In this document: in pieces, positions 13,488 through 19,658 of the stretch
Position numbering within the stretch: the first letter of the stretch is position 1
How the letters are laid out: each line of letters starts with the position of its first letter
Assembly (NCBI GenBank): GCA_013696365.1
Contig: JACCYS010000038.1
Coordinates: forward strand, 1-19,658
Direction: 5' to 3'
Source: Nocardioidaceae bacterium
GTDB lineage: Bacteria; Actinomycetota; Actinomycetes; Propionibacteriales; Nocardioidaceae
DNA length: 19,658 nt
The notes under the pieces: generated by a model
What the model saw: only the letters and a program-made list of their open reading frames with translations
Database searches by the model: none
Told to the model about the DNA's origin: nothing
Translations under genes and position numbers: made by a program

Positions 13488-14739
13488 CGGCGAGCGCCAC
13501 CAGTGCCACGGCCGCGGCAGCCATGGTCGGCGGCGAGGTGCCGTCCACCGGCAAGGCGAGCGCGCCGAGCACGGCGGCAGACACCAGACCAACGTTGAAC
13601 ACCAGGTCATAGACGGAGAAGACCCGGCCGCGGTGATCGTCGCTGATCTGGTGTTGCACGAGCGTGTCCGCACAGATCTTCAGCGAGTGCCCGCTGAAGT
13701 TGAGTGCGAACGCGGCCGCCACCAGCAGGGCTTCGGTGCTCATCGCGGCGAACGCAGACTGCACCACGGCGGCGAACAACAACACAGCGACCATCGCCGC
13801 GCGCATGGACGAGTGCGCCACCACGGTGGGGATCAGCAGCGCTGACAAGGTGATCGCGATCGCCGCCGCCACCACCGTCAGCCCGAGCCCGGCAAGCGCA
13901 CCGGTGGGGTCGTCGGGGTCTGCGAAGGTGCTGCGGTAGAGCAGGATCGCCGCCACCAGCACAAGCCCGCCGACCATCCGCTGTGCACCCACCAGCATCA
14001 GCGCCGCTGCTGCCTGCGGCCGGGACCGCAAATGCCGCAACCCCTCGACCAGACCGCGGACGGGTCCGTCAAGGTCGGCGGGACGGCCCCGATGGTCGTG
14101 GTCGGGGCCGAGTGCCGTACGGGCGAAGCGAGCCGCCAGCAGTGCGCTGAGTACCCACAGCGCAGCGGCTAGTGCGAGGGTATCGCCGACGGCCTCATCC
14201 GGGCCGCCCAGCACGCCCTGCCAGACGCCGCCAAGGCCCAGCCCGAGCGCGAAGGCCATCGTGCCGGCGGTGGGGACCACCGAGTTGGCCGACAGCAGAT
14301 CCGCGGCGGACACCGTGTGCGGCAGCGCCGCCGACAGGGCGGACAGCAGGAAGCGGTTGACAGCGAACCCTGCGACGACGAGGACGAAGAGGATGGCGTT
14401 GCCGGCGGCGGGCAGGTCTCCGGTCCCGAGCACCAGCCAGCCGATCGCGGCGACGAGCAGCACACGTACGAGTGGCGCGCCGACGAGCACGTTTCGGCGC
14501 GACCACCGGTCGAGCAGCACGCCGGCGAACGGACCCACGAGGCTGAACGGCAGCAGTGTGGCGGCGGTCACCGCGGCGATCGCCGCGGGCGTTGTCTGCC
14601 GCTCGGGGGAGAAGAACAGGTAGGCGGTGAGGATGACCTGAAAGGCGCCGTCGGCACCGTGGGCCAGCAGCCGCACCCCGAGAAGCCGCCGGAAGGCGGC
14701 CCCCCGCAGCAGTCGACGCAGATCGATGAGCACCCGCAC
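13435..14739 (-). CDS. MFS transporter
   Basis: 434 aa from a GTG at 14739; a second GTG two codons downstream (14733) is also possible and no strong ribosome site decides. About 12 hydrophobic helices are visible. The conserved loop between helices 2 and 3 reads GVLLDRWSRRNVLVGAP (about 74-90), the MFS motif A pattern. A cytoplasmic central loop (about 216-240, DHDHRGRPADLDG) splits two six-helix halves. LVQHQISDDHRGRVFSVYDL (about 363-382) is the matching motif in the second half, as in the MFS_3/enterobactin-exporter-like group. It probably exports a small molecule, but the substrate is unknown. It lies 43 bp downstream of ino1 in the same direction and may be cotranscribed with padR-ino1. 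Its last 53 bp are antisense to the 3' end of pcnA. Confidence 0.85.
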   Translation of the reverse strand: MRVLIDLRRLLRGAAFRRLLGVRLLAHGADGAFQVILTAYLFFSPERQTTPAAIAAVTAATLLPFSLVGPFAGVLLDRWSRRNVLVGAPLVRVLLVAAIGWLVLGTGDLPAAGNAILFVLVVAGFAVNRFLLSALSAALPHTVSAADLLSANSVVPTAGTMAFALGLGLGGVWQGVLGGPDEAVGDTLALAAALWVLSALLAARFARTALGPDHDHRGRPADLDGPVRGLVEGLRHLRSRPQAAAALMLVGAQRMVGGLVLVAAILLYRSTFADPDDPTGALAGLGLTVVAAAIAITLSALLIPTVVAHSSMRAAMVAVLLFAAVVQSAFAAMSTEALLVAAAFALNFSGHSLKICADTLVQHQISDDHRGRVFSVYDLVFNVGLVSAAVLGALALPVDGTSPPTMAAAAVALVALAVIAARVLPRRPVAAPTS

Positions 14740-14782
14740 CGGTCGAGTGTGTCAGTGCGGGCGTCGGCTGTGCCTTGTCGGC

Positions 14783-15859
14783 TCAGTCGTCGGTGCCGGT
14801 GATGAAGGCCTCCAGATCTGTCTTGCCCACGTCGTCCGGCCGCTGCCGGGGCGGCGACTTCATGAAGTACGTCGAGGCCGGGTGGACCGGCCCGCCGACG
14901 CCGCGATCCAGCGCGATCTTGGCGGCCCGGACGGCGTCGATGATGACGCCGGCAGAGTTGGGGGAGTCCCACACCTCCAGCTTGTACTCCAGGTTCAACG
15001 GGACGTCACCGAAGGCGCGGCCCTCCAACCGGACGTAAGCCCACTTGCGGTCGTCGAGCCACTGCACGTAGTCGCTGGGGCCGATGTGCACGTTGCGGGC
15101 ACCGAGGTCGTGCTCGACGTTGCTGGTGACCGCCTGGGTCTTAGAGACCTTCTTGGACTCGAGCCGGTCGCGCTCCAGCATGTTCTTGAAGTCCATGTTG
15201 CCGCCGACGTTGAGCTGCATCGTGCGGTCGAGCTGGACCCCTCGGTCCTCGAACAGCCGCGCGAGCACCCGGTGCGTGATCGTCGCCCCGACCTGGGACT
15301 TGATGTCGTCACCGACGATCGGCACGCCGGCGACGCGGAACTTCTCCGCCCACACCGGATCCGAGGCGATGAAGACCGGCAGCGCGTTGACGAAGGCCAC
15401 CCCTGCGTCGAGGGCGCACTGCGCGTAGAACCGGTCGGCCGCCTCACTGCCGACGGGCAGGTAGGACACCAGCACGTCGGCCTCGGTGTCGCGCAGCACC
15501 TGCGCGACGTCCACCGGCTCCTCGTCGGACTCGGTGATGGTCTCCCGGTAGAACCGGCCCAGACCGTCGAGGGTGTGCCCGCGCTGAACCGGCACGTCGA
15601 GCGGAGGGACATCGGCGATCTTGATGGTGTTGTTCTCGCTGGCGCCGATCGCCTCCGAGAGATCGCGACCGACCTTCTTGGCGTCGACGTCGAACGCGGC
15701 GACGAACGTGACGTCGCGCACATGATAACCACCGAAGTCCACGTGCATCAGTCCGGGAACGCGGGACGACGGATCGGCGTCCGCGTAGTAGTGGACCCCC
15801 TGTACCAGCGACGCCGCGCAGTTACCGACGCCGACGACGGCGACACGCACCTGGCTCAT
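14783..15859 (-). CDS. ino1: Inositol-3-phosphate synthase (myo-inositol-1-phosphate synthase)
   Basis: 358 aa. The ATG at 15859 has GGAGGA 7 nt upstream; the open frame runs 19 codons further but without this support. The start VRVAVVGVGNCAASLVQG (about 4-21) is the NAD-binding Rossmann loop of the actinobacterial Ino1 type. Other signatures are VSYLPVGSEAADRFYAQCAL (about 150-169), VGDDIKSQVGATITHRVLA (about 202-220), QLNVGGNMDFKNML (about 234-247), SKKVSKTQAV and APSDYVQW-like GPSDYVQWL. It converts glucose-6-phosphate to inositol-3-phosphate using NAD, the first step towards phosphatidylinositol, mannosides and, in many actinomycetes, mycothiol. The mycothiol link makes it a functional partner of the redox genes nearby. 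It follows padR by 31 bp, so it is probably transcribed from the padR promoter. Confidence 0.95.
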   Translation of the reverse strand: MSQVRVAVVGVGNCAASLVQGVHYYADADPSSRVPGLMHVDFGGYHVRDVTFVAAFDVDAKKVGRDLSEAIGASENNTIKIADVPPLDVPVQRGHTLDGLGRFYRETITESDEEPVDVAQVLRDTEADVLVSYLPVGSEAADRFYAQCALDAGVAFVNALPVFIASDPVWAEKFRVAGVPIVGDDIKSQVGATITHRVLARLFEDRGVQLDRTMQLNVGGNMDFKNMLERDRLESKKVSKTQAVTSNVEHDLGARNVHIGPSDYVQWLDDRKWAYVRLEGRAFGDVPLNLEYKLEVWDSPNSAGVIIDAVRAAKIALDRGVGGPVHPASTYFMKSPPRQRPDDVGKTDLEAFITGTDD

Positions 15860-15890
15860 GGCCGGTTCCTCCTTCTTTCTCATGGTCCGG

Positions 15891-16493
15891 CTATCTCGTT
15901 TCTCCGGCCTCGTCACCGGGTGGGTCCCGCTGTTCGGCCCGCTCGTGCGCGATCAGCTCGTTGAGCCAGCGCACCTCACGCTCGCTGCTGTCCAGCCCGA
16001 GCTGGTGCAATTCCCGGGTGTAGCGGTCGATCTGCTCGCCGGCCCGCGCCAACGTCGACCGCAGTCCTTCGCGACGCTCCTCGACACATCGTCTGCGGCC
16101 CTCGAGGATGCGCATCCTGATCTCGGCCGGGGTCCGGGAGAAGAACGCGAGGTGGACGCCGAAGCTCTCGTCGTCCCAGGCCTGGGGTCCGGCCTCGGCC
16201 AGCAGCTCCGCGAAGCGCTCCTTGCCTTCAGCGGTGATCCGGTAGACCCGCCTGCCGCGCTTGGACCAGCTTCCCGAAGAAGACACCGGCGACACTGCCG
16301 CCGGCGTCTCGGGCACCGGCTGGTCGGTGTCCTCGACGATCAGGCCGGCCCGGGTGAGCCGGCGCAGCGCCGGGTAGAGCGAGCCGTAGGAGAAGACGCG
16401 GAACCCGCCGAGCCGCACGCCGAGCCGCTTGTGCAGCTCGTAGCCGTGCACCGGCGCTTCGTGGAGTAGCCCGAGGACCGCCAGCTCCAGCAT
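15891..16493 (-). CDS. PadR-family transcriptional regulator
   Basis: 200 aa. The ATG at 16493 has AGGAGG 5 nt upstream; an open extension to 16574 is not needed. The N-terminal winged helix is typical PadR: MLELAVLGLLHEAPVHGYEL, then FRVFSYGSLYPALRRLTRAGLI, and a wing with RRVYRITAEGKERF. The wing is lengthened by a Pro/Ser-rich insert (about 54-70). The C-terminal half is the helical Vir_act_alpha_C-type dimerisation region (AWDDESFGVHLAFFS; later RTLARAGEQIDRY-like heptads). PadR proteins are mostly repressors that respond to small molecules. It directly precedes ino1 and a palindrome overlaps its own likely -10, so autorepression with control of ino1 is plausible (inference). The padR-ino1 pairing also occurs in mycobacteria (Rv0047c-Rv0046c). 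Confidence 0.9.
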   Translation of the reverse strand: MLELAVLGLLHEAPVHGYELHKRLGVRLGGFRVFSYGSLYPALRRLTRAGLIVEDTDQPVPETPAAVSPVSSSGSWSKRGRRVYRITAEGKERFAELLAEAGPQAWDDESFGVHLAFFSRTPAEIRMRILEGRRRCVEERREGLRSTLARAGEQIDRYTRELHQLGLDSSEREVRWLNELIAHERAEQRDPPGDEAGETR

Positions 16494-16541
16494 CGCAACC
16501 TCCTCGCCCCGCTCGTCCTCGTCAGATGAACAACACACGCC

Positions 16542-16560
16542 ACTATATCGAGGCGATACA
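16542..16560 (-). promoter_or_regulatory. Likely padR-ino1 promoter -10 with overlapping PadR operator
   Basis: On the plus strand TATATCG (16544-16550) and CGATACA (16554-16560) form a near-perfect palindrome with a 3-bp centre (AGG); one of seven positions mismatches. PadR-family operators are commonly AT-rich palindromes of this type. On the minus strand TATAGT (complement of 16542-16547) overlaps the site and would serve as the padR -10, about 49 bp upstream of the ATG. The -35 is weak. Repressor binding would block this promoter directly. The sequence symmetry is seen; the regulator assignment is inferred from position. Confidence 0.55.
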
Positions 16561-16644
16561 TCACGGCGCAGCACAGAGGGCTGCGGCGGGTTCGGTGCGG
16601 GTGCCGCTGCTGGCAGTCCGGCGAGGAACCCTGCCGCCCCCGCG

Positions 16645-16650
16645 TACCCT
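16645..16650 (+). promoter_or_regulatory. Putative -10 element for a leaderless DUF5318-ponA transcript
   Basis: TACCCT is followed by 6 nt (GGTCGG) and then the GTG start of the DUF5318 gene at 16657. No ribosome site is present, so the message may start at the GTG. Leaderless starts of this shape are well known in actinomycetes. No clear -35 is seen. Confidence 0.4.
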
Positions 16651-16656
16651 GGTCGG

Positions 16657-17061
16657 GTGCGGACCCAGCGACAGGTGGTCGACTACGCGTTGCAGCGCCG
16701 GGCGCTGCTGGCGGAGGTCCACTCCGGCCGGGTCGGGATGGCCGACGTCTGCGACGCGAGTCCGTACCTGCTGCGGGCCGCCCGTTTCCACGGCGAACCC
16801 AGCGACCAGACGTGTCCGGTCTGCCGCAAGGAGCGGTTGACGTTGGTCTCGTGGATCTTCGGTGCAGAGCTCGGACAGGCCGCAGGCTCGGCCCGCAGGT
16901 CCGATGAGCTGGACCGGCTCGAGTCCCGCTATGCGGAGTTCTCGGTCTACGTCGTCGAGACCTGCCGCACCTGCAGTTGGAACCATCTCGTGCTGTCCTA
17001 CGTCCTGGGTAATGGTGGGGGCACGGGCCGGACCGATCGACGGAGGACCGCCGCCGAGTGA
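16657..17061 (+). CDS. DUF5318-family zinc-ribbon-like protein
   Basis: 134 aa with a GTG start. The N-terminus RTQRQVVDYALQRRALLAEV is characteristic of the actinobacterial DUF5318 family (Rv0049-like). Two CxxC pairs, CPVC (53-56) and CRTC (103-106), probably bind one zinc ion in a rubredoxin/zinc-ribbon arrangement around SWIFGAEL and a helical segment. There is no signal peptide or membrane helix, so it is cytoplasmic. The function is unknown. It lies 42 bp upstream of ponA in the same direction, an arrangement also present in mycobacteria (Rv0049-ponA1), so the pair is probably an operon. It is divergent from padR, with 163 bp between the two starts. The C-terminus is a short basic disordered tail. 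Confidence 0.82.
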   Translation: MRTQRQVVDYALQRRALLAEVHSGRVGMADVCDASPYLLRAARFHGEPSDQTCPVCRKERLTLVSWIFGAELGQAAGSARRSDELDRLESRYAEFSVYVVETCRTCSWNHLVLSYVLGNGGGTGRTDRRRTAAE

Positions 17062-17103
17062 CCGAGCGACTCAGTAGTAGCCAGCAGACCCCTCGGAGCA
17101 GCG

Positions 17104-19658
17104 GTGAGTGAGCAGCGCGACCCCCGGTTCGATGAGGGACCCCCGACCCAGGAACGCCCCACCGACGTCCACCCCGGCCGGCCGGGGCCCGGACCACCCA
17201 CCAGCAGGCCGTCCCGCCCATTGCCCGCACCCGCAGGGCGAGCCGTCTCCCGGCCCGCAGGGCGGGTGGTTCCCCCGCCCGCCGGGCGGGTCGCCGCGCA
17301 GCACCACCGGCCGGTGGCACGGCCCCCCGGCGGTTCGTACCCGGGTGGTCAGCAGGTCGCGCCCGACGAGGTTCCGCTACTCACCCACGACGAGACGGGC
17401 GCCCAGTCGGTGGCCAGGGCGAGGGGTCTGCTGACGGTGGCGGACCTACGCTCCGGGCCCGCCGGTCCCCCACCACCCGGTTCAGGTGCCGGTGGCGGTG
17501 GTGAGCCCCCTGCTGACGACGGCCAGGGACGGTCGAGGAGGTGGCGCCGAATCCGCCGGACGCTGTACGTGCTGTTCGGGCTCGCCGTCGTCGTCCCGCT
17601 GCTGGCGTTCGCGATCGGCTGGATGGTGTTCCCGGTGCCCTCCTCCGCGGACATCGCGGTCACCCAGGTCGCCACGTTCACCTATACCGACGGCAGCCCG
17701 CTGGCCACCGTCCGCCCGGACAACGTGAACCGGACCAGCGTCACCCTCGACGAAGTTCCGCCGCACGTCCGCCAGGCGGTGCTTGCCGCCGAGGACCGCA
17801 GCTTCTTCTCCAACCCGGGTTTCGACGTCACCGGCATCGGCCGCGCCGTGTGGAGCCAGCTGACCGGCGGCAGCGGCGGTGGCTCCACGATCACCCAGCA
17901 GTACGTCAAGGTCAGCACGGGCCAGGACCAGTTCTCACTCTGGCGCAAGTACCGGGAGATCGTGCTCGCGGTGAAGATCTCCAAGGAACAGACCAAGGAG
18001 CAGATTCTCGGCAACTACCTGAACGCGATCTACCTGGGCCGCGGTACGTACGGGGTGCAGGCCGCGAGCCGGACCTACTTCGGCAAGGACGTCAGGGACC
18101 TGACCGTTGCCGAGGGCGCGATGCTCGCCGGGATGATCCAGTCCCCGTCGCGCTGGGACCCGGCCAAGAACCTGAACAAGTGCATGGAGCGCTGGAACTT
18201 CGTGCTCGACGGGATGGTGGCGCAGGGCTGGCTCACCCCCGTCGACCGTGCCGCGGCGCGGTTCCCGGCGTGGAAGTCCGAAGCTGCCACGGGCGGGGGC
18301 ATCCCCGGGGACAGCCGCGGCCACATCTACAACCAGGTGCGCGCGGAGCTCGAGGCGCACGGGGTCAGTGACCAGGAGGTCAACACCGAGGGCCTGACCA
18401 TCACGACGACGATCGAGCCCGCGAAGCAGCAGGACGCGATCGATGCGGTGCACAAGGCGATGGAGGGGCAGCCGGGCAACCTGCGCTCCGCGCTCGTCTC
18501 GGTCGACCCGAAGACCGGTGCGGTGCTGGCCTACTACGGCGGAGACAACGGCGTCGGGCTCGACTACGCCCAGGTGCTCAAGCAGCCGGGATCGTCGTTC
18601 AAGCCGTTCGTGTTCGCCGCCGCGCTGGGATCGGGGCGCAACATCGGGCTCGGCACCACCTACGACGGCTCCTCGCCCCAGACGTTCCCCGGCGGTGTCA
18701 CGGTCGGCAACTCCGAGGGCATCAGCTGCGACTCGTGCTCGGTCAAGACCGCGATGACCCAGTCGATCAATACCGTCTTCTACCACATGGCGCTCGATGT
18801 CGGACCGTTGAAGGTCGCCGACGCCGCGCACCAGGCCGGCATCCCCGACGACCTGCTGCCGCACCCCTCCGGCGGGATCGCGCTGGGCGATCAGGAGGTG
18901 CATCCGATCGACATGGCATCTGCGTTCGCGACCTTCGCCGCCGACGGCGTCCGCCGCGAGCCCTACCTCGTCTCCAAGGTCGTGGCCTCCGACGGGCGGG
19001 TCGTCTACGACCGCGGCCAGACCCCCGGCCAGCAGGCCTTCCCGATGCCGGTGGCCCGCAACGTCACCGAGTCGCTGACCGATGTCGCCTCGTCGTCGCG
19101 GATCCCGCTGTCCGACGGTCGCCCGGTCGCCGCGAAGACGGGCACCGTGCAGAGCTCGGTCGAGGGACAGAACAACGATGCCTGGACGGTGGGCTACACC
19201 CCGTCGGTGTCGACCGCGGTCTGGATGGGCACCGATGACAACTCGCCGATCAAGAACGCGTCGGGTCGACCGATCTACGGCCGGATGCTGCCCGGCTCCA
19301 TCTGGCAGTCGTACATGAACGCCGCCCTCACGGGCACGCCTCCGGAGCAGTTCTCCCGGTTCACCCCGCTCGGTGCTCCCCCGGTGTCCGACGGTCTCAA
19401 CGGTTCGTCGAGCCCGTCCGGTACGACCAGCCCGTCGGGCAGCTCGCGCTCCCCGGTCAGGACGCCTTATGACGTGTCGGGCTTGCTCGGCAACGGTGGC
19501 TTCGGCAACCCCGGTGGTTACTCCGGCGGAAACCCCGCTGCCGGTCCCGGGGGCAGCTCCGGCGCCGATCCCGGCAACATCGGCGGTACGGTCCCCACCG
19601 GCGTCCCGGGTGGCGGGACGTTGGGCGTCAACCCCAATGACCTCGGCCGGCTCGGGAC
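17104..19658 (+). CDS. ponA: Class A penicillin-binding protein (PonA), 3' end beyond the window
   Basis: 851 residues are visible from the GTG at 17104 (weak GGAG site upstream); no stop occurs before the edge. A Pro/Gly/Arg-rich cytoplasmic tail (1-150) holds a three-copy octapeptide repeat. One membrane helix follows (about 154-176). The GT51 glycosyltransferase domain (about 195-390) has EDRSFF with catalytic E230, GGGSTITQQYVKV (258-270) and KEQILGNYLNAIYLGRGTYG (298-317). The transpeptidase domain (about 430-740) has S497-SF-K500, S554-I-N556 and K678-T-G680, so both active sites are intact. A Ser/Pro/Gly-rich tail (about 760 on) extends past the edge, as in mycobacterial PonA1. It polymerises lipid II and cross-links peptidoglycan on the outer face. 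It is likely cotranscribed with the DUF5318 gene. A CxxC pair (C542, C545) close to the SxN motif is unusual. Confidence 0.93.
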   Translation, partial: MSEQRDPRFDEGPPTQERPTDVHPGRPGPGPPTSRPSRPLPAPAGRAVSRPAGRVVPPPAGRVAAQHHRPVARPPGGSYPGGQQVAPDEVPLLTHDETGAQSVARARGLLTVADLRSGPAGPPPPGSGAGGGGEPPADDGQGRSRRWRRIRRTLYVLFGLAVVVPLLAFAIGWMVFPVPSSADIAVTQVATFTYTDGSPLATVRPDNVNRTSVTLDEVPPHVRQAVLAAEDRSFFSNPGFDVTGIGRAVWSQLTGGSGGGSTITQQYVKVSTGQDQFSLWRKYREIVLAVKISKEQTKEQILGNYLNAIYLGRGTYGVQAASRTYFGKDVRDLTVAEGAMLAGMIQSPSRWDPAKNLNKCMERWNFVLDGMVAQGWLTPVDRAAARFPAWKSEAATGGGIPGDSRGHIYNQVRAELEAHGVSDQEVNTEGLTITTTIEPAKQQDAIDAVHKAMEGQPGNLRSALVSVDPKTGAVLAYYGGDNGVGLDYAQVLKQPGSSFKPFVFAAALGSGRNIGLGTTYDGSSPQTFPGGVTVGNSEGISCDSCSVKTAMTQSINTVFYHMALDVGPLKVADAAHQAGIPDDLLPHPSGGIALGDQEVHPIDMASAFATFAADGVRREPYLVSKVVASDGRVVYDRGQTPGQQAFPMPVARNVTESLTDVASSSRIPLSDGRPVAAKTGTVQSSVEGQNNDAWTVGYTPSVSTAVWMGTDDNSPIKNASGRPIYGRMLPGSIWQSYMNAALTGTPPEQFSRFTPLGAPPVSDGLNGSSSPSGTTSPSGSSRSPVRTPYDVSGLLGNGGFGNPGGYSGGNPAAGPGGSSGADPGNIGGTVPTGVPGGGTLGVNPNDLGRLG
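17230..17301 (+). repeat. Three tandem 24-bp units encoding an octapeptide repeat in PonA
   Basis: The units code for PAGRAVSR, PAGRVVPP and PAGRVAAQ (residues 43-66) in the cytoplasmic tail. The DNA is very GC-rich with CCCGCAGGGCG-like cores that can pair with themselves, so strong secondary structure is likely near the 5' end of the gene. The period is a multiple of three, so copy number could vary without a frameshift. Confidence 0.75.

Noticed and set aside
9675..13673. A minus-strand frame open for 1332 codons covering the DUF6049 gene and the strand opposite pcnA
   Set aside because: The part beyond 11912 is antisense to pcnA, whose product has every family motif. The signal peptide at 11912 marks the real start. 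Long antisense frames are expected in high-GC DNA.
1..19658. parS-like sites (TTTCACGTGAAA type), expected near parB
   Set aside because: I saw none by eye on either strand. A motif search with mismatches would settle it.
1..19658. tRNA or rRNA genes, CRISPR arrays, insertion sequences, phage or toxin-antitoxin genes
   Set aside because: None was found by eye; nearly all sequence is accounted for by conserved housekeeping genes with short gaps.

Overview
The window is a high-GC actinomycete (Actinomycetia) chromosome segment from the oriC-proximal region. It opens with the last 44 codons of parB and then carries 16 further protein genes, the last (ponA) cut by the window edge. Gene content and order match two blocks known from other actinomycetes: parB - trx - sigM/rsmA - murJ - Rv3909-like - pcnA of mycobacteria, and ino1 - PadR - DUF5318 - ponA. 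As I recall, the two are contiguous in Streptomyces too. GTG starts, GTGA/ATGA overlaps and possible leaderless starts also fit an actinomycete. No genus can be named from the sequence alone.

Left part (1-3.4 kb): parB (+) meets a convergent two-gene unit on the minus strand, a MocR/LysN-like PLP aminotransferase followed, with a GTGA overlap, by a D-Ala-D-Ala ligase-type ATP-grasp enzyme. A GNAT acetyltransferase is read divergently from the aminotransferase. Mycobacteria have cwlM in this interval; none is present here.

Centre (3.4-11.9 kb): seven minus-strand genes, in transcription order a secreted membrane-anchored DUF6049 protein, the lipid II flippase MurJ, a membrane pseudokinase with a discoidin-like outer domain, the ECF sigma factor SigM, its zinc-finger anti-sigma factor, thioredoxin reductase and thioredoxin. 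The first three deal with envelope building. SigM and its anti-sigma factor pass envelope or redox stress to transcription. trxB-trxA sits behind its own promoter, which matches the SigR/SigH thiol-oxidative-stress consensus exactly (GGAAT-N18-GTT).

Right part (11.9-19.7 kb): pcnA (tRNA CCA-adding enzyme) is divergent from the DUF6049 gene across a 72-bp gap in which both genes may have leaderless starts. The NUDIX gene found here in mycobacteria is absent. pcnA overlaps the end of a convergent MFS transporter gene. A minus-strand unit padR - ino1 - MFS follows, with a palindromic likely PadR operator over the padR -10 element. Divergent from it are a zinc-ribbon-like DUF5318 gene and ponA, a class A penicillin-binding protein that runs off the window.

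The window is mostly a conserved housekeeping neighbourhood. There are no RNA genes, CRISPR arrays, insertion sequences or prophage signs, and no gene-free stretch over 300 bases (the longest gap is 163 bp). I did not find a clearly new system. The points most worth following up are the free-standing pseudokinase, the ligase/aminotransferase pair beside parB, the SigR-type promoter, the PadR operator and an unexplained inverted repeat between murJ and the pseudokinase gene.
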